DNA from: Spirochaetota bacterium
GTDB lineage: Bacteria; Spirochaetota; Spirochaetia; Treponematales; UBA12059
Assembly (NCBI GenBank): GCA_022703505.1
Contig: JAKLDN010000002.1
Location: 186,001 to 250,000, forward strand
Length of the DNA: 64,000 nt
Direction: 5' to 3'
This document shows, piece after piece, positions 17,335 to 26,056 of this stretch. Numbering within the stretch: position 1 is the stretch's first letter; each line of letters opens with the position of its first letter. Under the pieces are notes generated by a model, which was given only the letters and a program-made list of their open reading frames with translations, had not been told where the DNA came from and searched no databases. Made by a program: the position numbers and the translations under genes.

Positions 17335-17493
17335 CGGCTCACCTCGCGATCCGGGATTGCGCAAAAGATAGTGCACGATTCCGGGGACGGCAAGTTTCGG
17401 ACGGAACGGTGGGGTGCCGGGCCTCGGTTGACGAACCCGGAACGCGGATGGTTTCATCTTGTCGGAGGCCGTCTTCATGACAGGAGAGGGGAG

Positions 17494-18636
17494 ATGAGGG
17501 TACAAGGGGTGGATGTCGTCTCCGGGAAGGCCCTTTCCCTGGAGATCCGGGACGGCTTCGTGGCCGGGATCGAACGGATTCCGCCGGAGCCGGGCATGCC
17601 CTGGCTGAGCCGGGGGTTCCTGGACATCCAGGTGAACGGGTACCGGGGCATCGACTACAGCGGCGCCGGACTCGAAGGGGCGGACGTCACACGGATGGCC
17701 GGCTTCCTGGCGGTCTCGGGCACCACGAGGCACGTGCCCACGATCATCACGAACAGCCGGGAGCGGATCCTGCGCAACCTCGAGATCATCGCCGGCGCGG
17801 TATCCTCGGATCCCGGCCTCGCGGCGGCGATCCCGGGAATCCACCTGGAGGGGCCCTTCATCTGCCGCGACGAGGGACCGAGGGGAGCCCACGACCCCCG
17901 GTACGTCCGGGATCCTTCCTTGGCGGAGTTCGAGGAATGGATCGCCGCGTCGCGGGGCCTGCTCCGGATGGTGACCCTGGCTCCGGAACTGGACGGGGCC
18001 CTGGAGCTGATCGAGGAGGGGGTCCGGAGGGGAGTCGTCATGGCCATCGGCCATACCGCGGCCTCGGGGGACCGGATCGCCCGGGCCGTCGCGGCCGGGG
18101 CCTCGCTCTCCACCCACCTGGGCAACGGCAGCCACGCGACGGTGCCCAGGCTCCGCAACTACCTCTGGGAACAGCTGGGCGCGGACGGGCTCGCGGCCAG
18201 CGTCATCGCGGACGGCTTCCACCTGCCGGAAAGCGTCCTCAAGGTCTTCGCCCGGGCCAAGGGACTGGAGCGGCTCGTGCTCGTCAGCGACGTGGCCTCC
18301 CTGGGCGGCAGCGAGCCCGGCGCCTATCGGTGGGGGGACGTCGAGGTGGAGGTGTACCCGGACCGGCACATCGGCCTGCGGGGGACGCCCTTCCTGGCCG
18401 GGGCGGGCCACCTGCTCGACTGGGACATCGCCCACTTCGCCCGGGCCACGGGCACGGACATCCGGGACGCGGTCCGTCTGGCCACCTCGAATCCCGAGGC
18501 GGTCCTGGGCCTGCCCTCCCCGGGGCCCGGGTTCCGGGTCGGGGACCGGGCCGATCTCACGCGGTTCACCTACGACGCCTCGGGGGGCCCCCTGGTCATC
18601 CTGGACACCGTGTTCGGGACGGAGATCCGGCGATGA
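17494..18636 (+). CDS. nagA: N-acetylglucosamine-6-phosphate deacetylase-like amidohydrolase
   Basis: Metal-dependent amidohydrolase of the NagA type, which removes acetate from GlcNAc-6-phosphate. Expected ligands are seen: GFLDIQVNG, Glu in GIHLEGPF, His in AIGHTAA, His in STHLGNGSH, ADGFHLPE and catalytic Asp in VSDVASLGG. The THLGNGSH and DIQVNGYRG versions differ from canonical NagA (THLYNAM type) and place it in a divergent subgroup, so the acetylated substrate is not certain. The 380-residue length is standard. The ATG at 17494 has GGGGAG upstream. A nagB-like gene follows immediately. Confidence 0.85.
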   Translation: MRVQGVDVVSGKALSLEIRDGFVAGIERIPPEPGMPWLSRGFLDIQVNGYRGIDYSGAGLEGADVTRMAGFLAVSGTTRHVPTIITNSRERILRNLEIIAGAVSSDPGLAAAIPGIHLEGPFICRDEGPRGAHDPRYVRDPSLAEFEEWIAASRGLLRMVTLAPELDGALELIEEGVRRGVVMAIGHTAASGDRIARAVAAGASLSTHLGNGSHATVPRLRNYLWEQLGADGLAASVIADGFHLPESVLKVFARAKGLERLVLVSDVASLGGSEPGAYRWGDVEVEVYPDRHIGLRGTPFLAGAGHLLDWDIAHFARATGTDIRDAVRLATSNPEAVLGLPSPGPGFRVGDRADLTRFTYDASGGPLVILDTVFGTEIRR

Positions 18637-18656
18637 CGGATCGGAAGGAGACGGGT

Positions 18657-19634
18657 ATGGACTTCCATGCCGGCAGGGTCCGGATAACCGTGGCCCGGGA
18701 CGAGGCGGACATGGGCAACCGGGCGGCCGCGGAGGCCGCCCGGGCGGCGAAGGACGCCGTCGCGTCGGGCAAGAAGGTGGCGTTCTGGCTGATGGCGGCG
18801 CCCAGCGGCTTTTCGTTTTACGAAGCCTTCGTCGCCCGGACGCGGGAGGACCCCGGCCTGGCCGCCGCGGCCCGCTCGGCCCGGTACTTCCAGTTCGACG
18901 ATTACCCGATCGGCCGCGGGGATCCCCGGTTCCCCGTCACCTTCCGGCACCTCCTGGAGTCCCGGTTCTTCGGACCCCTCGAGAACGCAGCGGGACCCCT
19001 GGAAGGCAAACGCCTACTGGAATTGAAGGGGGACGAAGGGGACGAAGCCGTCCTGGAGGGGTACCGCGAATCCCTCCAGGAGGTCCTGGAGGACGAGGGC
19101 TGGTACGTGATCGAGGTCAAGGGCATCGGCATGGACGGGCACTGGGGTTTCCACGGGAGGGAAACCCCCCTGGACTCGCCCCCGGGCTTCATCCGGGTGC
19201 CGATGTCCCCCCTGAACGTGCAGCAGCAGCTGCTGGACTGGCCGCGGTACTTCCGCTCCGCCGCCGACGTGCCCGAGGCCGCGGTCACCGCGAACGTGGG
19301 GCTCTTCCTGAAGGCGGACCGCATCCTGGACCTGGTGCCCCAGCGGACCAAGGAATTCGCCGTCCTGGCCTGCTACGGACCGGACGCGGTGAGCCCCCTC
19401 GTCCCGTCCTCGGCTCTCAAGACGCACCCCGCAGCCCGTTCCTTCCTGACGGAGCTTTCCGCGGAAGCGCTCCTGGAGTATCGCCGTCGGGGCGCTCCGG
19501 AGAGCCCCGTGTCCGAGGAAACCCTCGAACGCCTGAAGGGGGCCTGGAGAAGTCCCGGGGATCCCGAACGGGAGCGGCGGAACATCGCGGAGATGCTGGA
19601 AACGTTGAAGGCCGTGTTCGGGCAAGCGGGGTGA
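18657..19634 (+). CDS. Glucosamine-6-phosphate deaminase/isomerase-like protein
   Basis: NagB/6-phosphogluconolactonase fold. The catalytic signatures are present in altered form: FQFDDYPIGRGD matches the DEY motif, GIGMDGHWGFHG matches the GIGxDGHIAFN loop, and the phosphate loop reads LMAAPSGFSFYEAF instead of LSGGSTP. It probably isomerizes or deaminates an amino-sugar phosphate made by the upstream NagA-like enzyme. About 60 residues longer than E. coli NagB, with extra C-terminal helices. The start is set at 18657 because AAGGAG lies 6 nt upstream. An ATG at 18633 overlapping the nagA stop would add 8 residues. Confidence 0.82.
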   Translation: MDFHAGRVRITVARDEADMGNRAAAEAARAAKDAVASGKKVAFWLMAAPSGFSFYEAFVARTREDPGLAAAARSARYFQFDDYPIGRGDPRFPVTFRHLLESRFFGPLENAAGPLEGKRLLELKGDEGDEAVLEGYRESLQEVLEDEGWYVIEVKGIGMDGHWGFHGRETPLDSPPGFIRVPMSPLNVQQQLLDWPRYFRSAADVPEAAVTANVGLFLKADRILDLVPQRTKEFAVLACYGPDAVSPLVPSSALKTHPAARSFLTELSAEALLEYRRRGAPESPVSEETLERLKGAWRSPGDPERERRNIAEMLETLKAVFGQAG

Positions 19635-19679
19635 ACCGCGGATCCCGGGCGGCCCGAGCCGCCTGTCCGGGAACCGCGC

Positions 19680-22016
19680 TCAACTCTCGCCGCGCTCGGT
19701 CTTGATCTCCGGGAACTCCAGGGTGAACCGCGTCCCCCCGTCCCGCTCCACCCGGATTCCGCCCCCCAGTTGGTCCGCCAGCATCCCGACCAGCCGCATG
19801 CCGAAGCCCGAGGAATTCTCCAGCGTCACCGAGGGCGGTAGCCCGATCCCGTCGTCCGCCAGGACGACCCGGACCCGATCCCCGGCCCGGGAGGCCGTAA
19901 CCCGGATCGTGCCCCCCGCCCGGCCCTCGAAGGCGTGCTTCAGGGCGTTGTTGACCAGTTCGTAGAGGAGGATACCCAGGGCGGAGAGGGTCTTCGCGCC
20001 CAGCCGGAAGTCCCCGGCTTCCACCACGGTCCGGACGTTCTCCGACCGGGCGTGGCACCGGATGATCTCGGGCAGGAGGGTTTCCAGGTACTCCCGGACG
20101 GGGAGCTCCCCGAAGTCTCCGGCCCGGTACAGCCGGTCGTAGAGGACCTCCATGCTCACCACCCTGCCCGCGGCGTCCTGGAGGACGGAGCGTAGTCCGG
20201 GGTCCTCCCGGAGGTCCGCCTGGAGCCGGAGCATGCTCTCCACGGCCCCCAGGTTGTTCTTGACCCGGTGGTGGACCTCCCTGAGGACAAGCTCCTTCTC
20301 CCGCAGGTGCCGTTCCGCGGCCTCCTCGGCGCGCTTGCGTTCGGTGATGTCGATCTCGATCCCGTCCCAGAGCACGTGGCCGTTCGGCAGCTTCCGAGGC
20401 ATGGACGAGAGGAGCCCCCAACGCTCCGTGCCGTCGGGCTTCCGGAAGCGGGCCTCCACGTAGAACCTCGACATGCTCCGGAGCGCCTCCTCCTCCAGGT
20501 CCGCGATCTTCCGGCGCTCCTCCTCGGGGAACTGGCCGTACAGGGACGAGGGATTTTCCAGGACGGCTTCCGCGGACACTCCGTGCAGGGTCTCCACCCC
20601 GCCGCTGATGTAGGTGAAGCGCCTGTCCCGGCCCTCGGACCCGAAATCCACCTGGTAGACGATCCCGCCGGGCAGGTTGTCGGAAAGCTTCCGGATGCGG
20701 CCCTCGGACTCCCGGGCCTCCGCCTCCGCGATCTTCTGGCGAAGGACCAGCCCCGCCTGACGCACGAAGGCCTCGACGAATTCCGGATCCGGGATCTCCG
20801 TACCCCGGAAGGTTAGGAAGTGCAGGGCGCCCAGGAGGACGGCGCCCTTGGCCAGGCCGATCGTGTAGATCCGTTCTAGCCCCAGGAGGGTTTCCACGGC
20901 CCGAGCGGCCGGCTCCGGGAACTGGCCCGCGCAGAACTCCGCCAGCCCTCCCTCGAAGCACACGAGTCGGCCGGACCGGAAATACTCGTCGTGGGATGTG
21001 ACCAAAGGGTAGGTCCGCCCGACCGGATCGAAACCGATCAGGTCCAGGGCCCGACGCAGGAGATTCCGCTCCAGGCCGGCCACGCATTCCAGCCGGGTCA
21101 GGCCTTCCTTCTCGTCGATCGAGATGAACAGGACCACCGTGTCCGGATGCCGTTCCTCCATGCGGCGGACGATGTAGCGATAGAGGTCCTCGGGAGTCCC
21201 CTGGTCGAGCATCTCCGCGGTCATCCGGCTGAGGAGCTGGGAATACTGCTCCCGTTCCCTCCGGAGGTCCTCGGCCCGCTTCAGCTCCGTGATGTCCCGG
21301 AGAAAGCAGATCGTGAACCCCTGGTCGGGCACGTCCGTGGCGTTCACCTCGACCTCGACCGTCCGGCCGTCCTTGGTCCGGTGCCGGGTCTCGAAGCGGT
21401 CCGACCCGAGCCGCCGGATCCGGAGGATCTCTTCCCCGATGGCCGTCTCGTCCATGACGGCCTCCAGGTCGGATATGCGCAGGCCCAGCAGTTCCTCGCG
21501 GCTGTAGCCCGTCATCCGGGAATAGGCCTGGTTGACCTCCAGGATTCGGCCCTCGGAGTCGGAGATCCAGAATCCCTCCATGGTGGTGCCCGACACGGCC
21601 TCGAAGCGGCGGGCGCTGAGGGCGGCCGAGCGGTTGGACTCGTGCAGGCGGAAGGCCATCTTGATGGAGGCGAGCAGGACCATGGTTCCGGAGTTCTTGA
21701 CCACGTACCCGTAGGAGGTGACGGCCTCGGTGCGGGCGACGACCTCGGGCTCCACGTGGGAGGAGAGGAACAGGACGGGGATATCCCGGGTTTCCAGGAT
21801 TTCTCGGGCCGCACGGGTTCCGTCCATGCCGGGACCCAGGTCCACGTCCATGAGCACCAGGTCGATGCCCGGGTTCGCCGAGGCGATCTCCACCGCCTCT
21901 TCTCCGGAACCGGCCCGGAGGACCGCATATCCTTCCTTTTCCAGGGTACGGGACTCGGCCAGGGCTATGAGGGCTTCATCCTCCACGAGGAGGATGGTTC
22001 CGGAATTTGCCGGCAT
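19680..22016 (-). CDS. Hybrid receiver-PAS-GAF-PAS sensor histidine kinase (HisKA_2)
   Basis: 778 residues, soluble. Order: N-terminal receiver (TILLVEDEALIA, phospho-acceptor in LVLMDVDLG, lysine in YGYVVKNSG), PAS (about 140-260, ending DITELKRAED), a GAF-like region (about 275-435), a second PAS (about 445-575, ending IDITERKRAEE), HisKA_2 (LVLREVHHRVKNNLGAV) and an HATPase (LLYELVNNALKHAF, DDGIGLP, SGFGMRLV). A receiver at the front suggests that another kinase controls this one. The ATG at 22016 has GGGAG 5 nt upstream. It is convergent with the nagB-like gene and divergent from formate dehydrogenase. Confidence 0.9.
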   Translation of the reverse strand: MPANSGTILLVEDEALIALAESRTLEKEGYAVLRAGSGEEAVEIASANPGIDLVLMDVDLGPGMDGTRAAREILETRDIPVLFLSSHVEPEVVARTEAVTSYGYVVKNSGTMVLLASIKMAFRLHESNRSAALSARRFEAVSGTTMEGFWISDSEGRILEVNQAYSRMTGYSREELLGLRISDLEAVMDETAIGEEILRIRRLGSDRFETRHRTKDGRTVEVEVNATDVPDQGFTICFLRDITELKRAEDLRREREQYSQLLSRMTAEMLDQGTPEDLYRYIVRRMEERHPDTVVLFISIDEKEGLTRLECVAGLERNLLRRALDLIGFDPVGRTYPLVTSHDEYFRSGRLVCFEGGLAEFCAGQFPEPAARAVETLLGLERIYTIGLAKGAVLLGALHFLTFRGTEIPDPEFVEAFVRQAGLVLRQKIAEAEARESEGRIRKLSDNLPGGIVYQVDFGSEGRDRRFTYISGGVETLHGVSAEAVLENPSSLYGQFPEEERRKIADLEEEALRSMSRFYVEARFRKPDGTERWGLLSSMPRKLPNGHVLWDGIEIDITERKRAEEAAERHLREKELVLREVHHRVKNNLGAVESMLRLQADLREDPGLRSVLQDAAGRVVSMEVLYDRLYRAGDFGELPVREYLETLLPEIIRCHARSENVRTVVEAGDFRLGAKTLSALGILLYELVNNALKHAFEGRAGGTIRVTASRAGDRVRVVLADDGIGLPPSVTLENSSGFGMRLVGMLADQLGGGIRVERDGGTRFTLEFPEIKTERGES

Positions 22017-22160
22017 GGGTCTCCCTGCCCGTCGTGAACCGGCGGGGCTCCTCACCAAATCTGACCGAACCGCTCTTTCATTGTAGGCCGAGCCGGGCGC
22101 CGGCGCAACACTGGAAGCCGCAGGGAGGCCGCGCCGCCCCGGCGGCGGTCCGGTTTCTCC

Positions 22161-22189
22161 TTGTAATATCCAAGATTTCCATACATACT
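22161..22189 (+). promoter_or_regulatory. Promoter of formate dehydrogenase gene, possibly leaderless mRNA
   Basis: TTGTAA at 22161-22166, a 17-nt spacer, then CATACT at 22184-22189. The start codon is at 22199, only 9 nt after the -10, and no Shine-Dalgarno sequence precedes it. Confidence 0.6.
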
Positions 22190-22198
22190 GCTTCCTCT

Positions 22199-24883
22199 AT
22201 GATCACCTTCACCCTGAACGGAAGGTCCGTATCCGTCCCCGAGGGCGCGACCGTGCTGGATGCGGCCCGGGCCGCGGGAGTCGACATCCCCACCCTCTGC
22301 CACATCGAGGGGCTCGAGGGCTACGGCGGCTGCCGGGTCTGCATGGTGGAGGTGGAGGGCTCCCGGACGGGCTGCGCCCCCGCCTGTACCCTCCAGGCCG
22401 CGGAGGGCATGACGGTCCGCACGGATTCCGAGGCGGCCGTCGAGCTCCGGAGGGCGGTGCTCGAGATGATCCTGGCGGAACATCCCGCGGACTGCTTCAA
22501 CTGCAAGCACAGCGGGGCCTGCCGACTCCACGAGCTGGCGGCCCGGCACGGGCTCGAGAAGGTCCCCAGCGGGATCGAGCGGAGCGGCTTCCCCGTCGAC
22601 GACTCCAACCCCTTCTTCACCCTGGACCCCAACCGCTGCATCCTCTGCGGCAAGTGCGTCCGGACCTGCGCCGAGATCCAGTGCTCCGACGTGTATACCT
22701 TCGCGGACCGGGGCTGCCGGTCCAGCGTGGCCCCGGGTTTCGGGGACCTCCTTTCGGACAGCCGCTGCGTCTCCTGCGGGTCCTGCGTGGCCGCCTGCCC
22801 GACCGGAGCCCTGCGGCCCAAGGACGGATCCTGGGCCGGGGCGATGTACGTGGACCGCAGGGTCCGGACCGTCTGCTCCTACTGCGGGGTGGGCTGCCAG
22901 CTGGACCTCCTGGTCGCGGGCGGCAAGGTCGTGGGGGCCCTGCCCGCGGACGGACCGTCCAACCGCGGACGCCTGTGCGTGAAGGGCCGTTTCGCCCACA
23001 GTTTCATCGGGCATCCGGACCGCCTCACCTCTCCCCTGGTCCGCCGGGACGGTAAGCTGGTCGAGGCTGCCTGGGACGAGGCCCTGGACCTGGTGGCCGG
23101 CCGCTTCCGGGCCGCCCTGGACCGCCTGGGTCCTCACGGTGTCGCGGGCTTGGCCTCGGCGCGGTGCACGAACGAGGAGAACTACCTTTTCCAGAAACTC
23201 TTCCGGGCGGTCGCGGGGACCAACAACGTGGACCACTGCGCCCGTCTCTGCCACGCCTCCACCGTGGCGGGTCTGGCCGCCACCCTGGGCTCCGGAGCCA
23301 TGACCAACTCGATCGACGAGATCGACGTCCAGGACGCCATCTTCGTCACCGGGTCCAACACCACCGAGACCCATCCCGTCATCGGTACCCGGATCAAGCG
23401 GGCCGTCCGACGCGGGGCGCGCCTGATCGTGTCGGACCCCCGCCGCATCGAGCTGGCCGAGGAGGCGGAGATCTTCCTGCCTCTGAAGCCCGGCACCAAC
23501 GTGGCCCTCTACAACGCCCTGGCCTGCGCCATCCTGGAGGAGGGCCTGGCGGACCGGGAGTTCATCGCCGAGCGGACCGAGGGCTTCGAGGAGTGGGAAA
23601 CCTCCGTCCGGTCCTGCACCCCCGAGAAGGCCGCCGAGATCTGCGGGGTGGACGCCGGTGACATCCGGCGGGCGGCCCGGATCTACGCCGGGGCCCGGGC
23701 CGCGGGGATCTACTACGCCATGGGGGTCACCCAGCACACCGCCGGCACCGAGTCCGTCATGGCCCTGTCCAACCTGGCCCTGGCCTGCGGAAAGCTCGGG
23801 AAGGCCGGCTGCGGGATCAACCCCCTGCGGGGCCAGAACAACGTCCAGGGAGCCTGCGACGTCGGGGCCCTGCCGGACGTCCTGCCGGGATACCGGAAGG
23901 TCTCCGACCCCGCGGCCCGGGCCGCGGCCGCGGCGGTCTGGGGCCGGGAGCCTCCGGCGGAGCCGGGGCTGACGGTGACCGAGATGATCCGGGCCGCCGA
24001 GACGGGGCACATCGGCTTCCTCTACGTCATGGGGGAGAATCCCCTGGTCTCCGACCCGGACATCGGCCACGTCCGGGAGGCCCTGCAGGCGGCGGAGTTC
24101 CTGGTGGTCCAGGACATCTTCCTAACCGAGACGGCGGCCCTGGCGGACGTGGTCCTTCCGGCCGCCTGTTTCGCGGAAAAGGACGGCACCTTCACGAACA
24201 CCGAACGGAGGGTCCAGCGGGTCAGGAAGGCGATCCCGCCCCCGGGGCGGGCCCGGGAGGACCTGGACATCCTGGCGGAGCTCCTGGCCCGGCTGGGCCT
24301 GCCCCAGGCGGACCGGACGGGGGCGGGTGTCTTCGCGGAGCTGGCCCGCCTGGCGCCCCAGTACGCGGGGATGTCCTGGGGCCGGCTGGAGGACGGGGGC
24401 CTGCAGTGGCCCTGCCCCGCCCCGGACCATCCGGGCACCCCCATCCTCCACGTCGGGCGCTTCACCCGGGGCCCGGGACGCTTCATCCCCTATCGTTGGC
24501 GGCCGCCCGCGGAGGAGCCCGACGCCGAATATCCCCTGGTCCTGACCACGGGTCGGAACCTCTACCAGTACCACACCCGGACCATGACCGGCCGGGAAGA
24601 GGGGCTCTCGATCCTGGCCGGTGAGGCCTATGCGGAGCTCCACCCGGAGGCCGCGGTCCGGGCCGGAGTCCGGCACGGCGAGATCCTGCGGCTTTCCACC
24701 CGGCGGGGCTCCATCGAGCTGACCGCCCGGGTATCCGAGGGGATCCGCCCGGACACGGTCTTCGTGCCCTTCCACTATGCCGAGGCCGCGGCGAACATCC
24801 TGACCGGGACCGCCCTGGATCCCCACGCCAAGATCCCGGAGCTCAAGGTCTGCGCGGTCCGGGCGGAGCGGGGCGGGGCCTGA
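22199..24883 (+). CDS. fdhA: Formate dehydrogenase alpha subunit (molybdopterin, multi Fe-S)
   Basis: Oxidizes formate or reduces CO2. Domains in order: a [2Fe-2S] ferredoxin domain (CHIEGLEGYGGCRVC), a NuoG-type His-Cys cluster site (HPADCFNCKHSGAC), two [4Fe-4S] motifs (CILCGKCVRTC and CVSCGSCVAACP), a molybdopterin [4Fe-4S] site (CSYCGVGCQL with RLCVKG), the molybdopterin domain and a dinucleotide-binding C-terminus (TTGRNLYQYHTRTMTGR). The active-site residue is cysteine, C351 in CARLCHAST, where E. coli FdhF has selenocysteine. The 894-residue length fits NAD- or ferredoxin-linked soluble enzymes. No beta or gamma subunit is adjacent, so the electron partner must be encoded elsewhere. 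Confidence 0.93.
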   Translation: MITFTLNGRSVSVPEGATVLDAARAAGVDIPTLCHIEGLEGYGGCRVCMVEVEGSRTGCAPACTLQAAEGMTVRTDSEAAVELRRAVLEMILAEHPADCFNCKHSGACRLHELAARHGLEKVPSGIERSGFPVDDSNPFFTLDPNRCILCGKCVRTCAEIQCSDVYTFADRGCRSSVAPGFGDLLSDSRCVSCGSCVAACPTGALRPKDGSWAGAMYVDRRVRTVCSYCGVGCQLDLLVAGGKVVGALPADGPSNRGRLCVKGRFAHSFIGHPDRLTSPLVRRDGKLVEAAWDEALDLVAGRFRAALDRLGPHGVAGLASARCTNEENYLFQKLFRAVAGTNNVDHCARLCHASTVAGLAATLGSGAMTNSIDEIDVQDAIFVTGSNTTETHPVIGTRIKRAVRRGARLIVSDPRRIELAEEAEIFLPLKPGTNVALYNALACAILEEGLADREFIAERTEGFEEWETSVRSCTPEKAAEICGVDAGDIRRAARIYAGARAAGIYYAMGVTQHTAGTESVMALSNLALACGKLGKAGCGINPLRGQNNVQGACDVGALPDVLPGYRKVSDPAARAAAAAVWGREPPAEPGLTVTEMIRAAETGHIGFLYVMGENPLVSDPDIGHVREALQAAEFLVVQDIFLTETAALADVVLPAACFAEKDGTFTNTERRVQRVRKAIPPPGRAREDLDILAELLARLGLPQADRTGAGVFAELARLAPQYAGMSWGRLEDGGLQWPCPAPDHPGTPILHVGRFTRGPGRFIPYRWRPPAEEPDAEYPLVLTTGRNLYQYHTRTMTGREEGLSILAGEAYAELHPEAAVRAGVRHGEILRLSTRRGSIELTARVSEGIRPDTVFVPFHYAEAAANILTGTALDPHAKIPELKVCAVRAERGGA

Positions 24884-24889
24884 TCCTCC

Positions 24890-25906
24890 TCACTCCCACC
24901 GGAAGAGGGCGGAGGCGAGGGCCAGGGCTGCCGCGCTGAAGAGCCCCAGGAACAGCAGGTCCGGGGCGATCCTGCCCAGGCCGGCCCCCTCCAGCATGAC
25001 CGCCCGGGCGGCTCCGATCGCGTGGGTCAAGGGAAGGGCCCGAGATACGGTCTTGAGGATCTCCGGGGAACCCTCCAGGGAGAAGAACACCCCGGACAGG
25101 GCCAGCATGGGCAGGGTCGCGAGGTTCATTAGGCCGTTGACCAGCTCCTCGCTCCGGAGCCGCGCGGCGAAGACGAGCCCCAGGGCTTCCATGCTGACGA
25201 TCCCCAGGGAGGCGATCGCCAGGAGGGCCGCCCAGGACCCCTCCATACGGAACCGGAGGAAGGCGTTCGTGCCCGCGAAGACGACGACGCTGGTCAGGAT
25301 GACGATGAGGAACCGGGATACGGCCTGGGCGGTCACGAAGGCCGCGGCGGACACGGGGGTCGCCTTCAGGCGCTTGAGCACCCCGTTCTTCCGGTACCGA
25401 ACCAGGACGAAGCCGACGCCGAAGAGGCAGGAGAACATGATGTTCATCCCGATGACCCCCGGGACGAGCCAGTCCACGTACCGGATCGGGGCACCGGAGA
25501 CCGTCCGTTCGAGGTAGCCTCGAAGCACGGGATCCGCGGCCGCCAGCCTGCGCAGGAGGCTGGCGGTCCGGCCCTGGACGTTCAGGTAGTAGCTCCGGTC
25601 CGCGGGATCCAGGACCATGTCCAGCTCGTGCCGCCGGAGCCTGTCCAGGACCGCCGTGCGGCTTTCCTCCGGACCGTAGACGATGAACCGGCCCTGCTCG
25701 ATGGACAGGAAGGACGCCGGGCCTTCCAGGGCCGCGGGGGAAGAGTCCAACACTCCGACCTTGAAGAGGGGCTGGCCCTCCCCGGAGAAGGCGAAGGAAA
25801 ACCCGAACACGAGGAGGACGGGAAACAGGAGGTTCCAGAAGAAGGTTCCCCGGTCCCGGACGAACTCCATCGTGCGGGCGTACACCATGGTCCAGAATTG
25901 TTTCAT
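24890..25906 (-). CDS. ABC-2 type transporter permease
   Basis: 338 residues with the ABC-2 exporter plan. One N-terminal membrane segment (FFWNLLFPVLLVFGFSFAF) is followed by a large extracytoplasmic loop (about 45-160), then five segments including the SGVFF and FLRFRM regions. It forms an efflux pump with the ATPase encoded just upstream. The ATG at 25906 is preceded by AGGAAGG. It is unusual that the 137-nt gap between the two subunit genes is filled entirely by an inverted-repeat element. The substrate is unknown (drug, antibiotic or lipid type). Confidence 0.88.
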   Translation of the reverse strand: MKQFWTMVYARTMEFVRDRGTFFWNLLFPVLLVFGFSFAFSGEGQPLFKVGVLDSSPAALEGPASFLSIEQGRFIVYGPEESRTAVLDRLRRHELDMVLDPADRSYYLNVQGRTASLLRRLAAADPVLRGYLERTVSGAPIRYVDWLVPGVIGMNIMFSCLFGVGFVLVRYRKNGVLKRLKATPVSAAAFVTAQAVSRFLIVILTSVVVFAGTNAFLRFRMEGSWAALLAIASLGIVSMEALGLVFAARLRSEELVNGLMNLATLPMLALSGVFFSLEGSPEILKTVSRALPLTHAIGAARAVMLEGAGLGRIAPDLLFLGLFSAAALALASALFRWE

Positions 25907-25918
25907 CGCGCGCCTTCC

Positions 25919-26056
25919 TAGCAGGGTGCTGACAAACTCGAAGCTTGTCAGCACCCTGCTATGCAATTGCTCGAAAAGCTTGCGCTTTTCTAAGCAATTG
26001 CGACATTAATGAAGCTGTTGACAAAGGCGCCATCGCCTTTGTCAACAGCCTGCTAG
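25919..26056. repeat. Composite palindromic element between ABC exporter genes
   Basis: Three hairpins in a row: 25919-25935 with 25945-25961 (17 bp perfect), 25963-26001 (9 bp plus 6 bp, two-part stem), and 26014-26029 with 26034-26049 (16 bp perfect). The outer ends form an imperfect terminal inverted repeat, TAGCAGGGTGCTGACAAA versus TAGCAGGCTGTTGACAAA. It spans from the ATPase stop codon to the permease ribosome-binding site. Confidence 0.85.

Noticed and set aside
23240-23260. Possible selenocysteine codon in formate dehydrogenase
   Set aside because: The active-site codon at 23249-23251 is TGC (cysteine), not TGA, so no SECIS element is needed.
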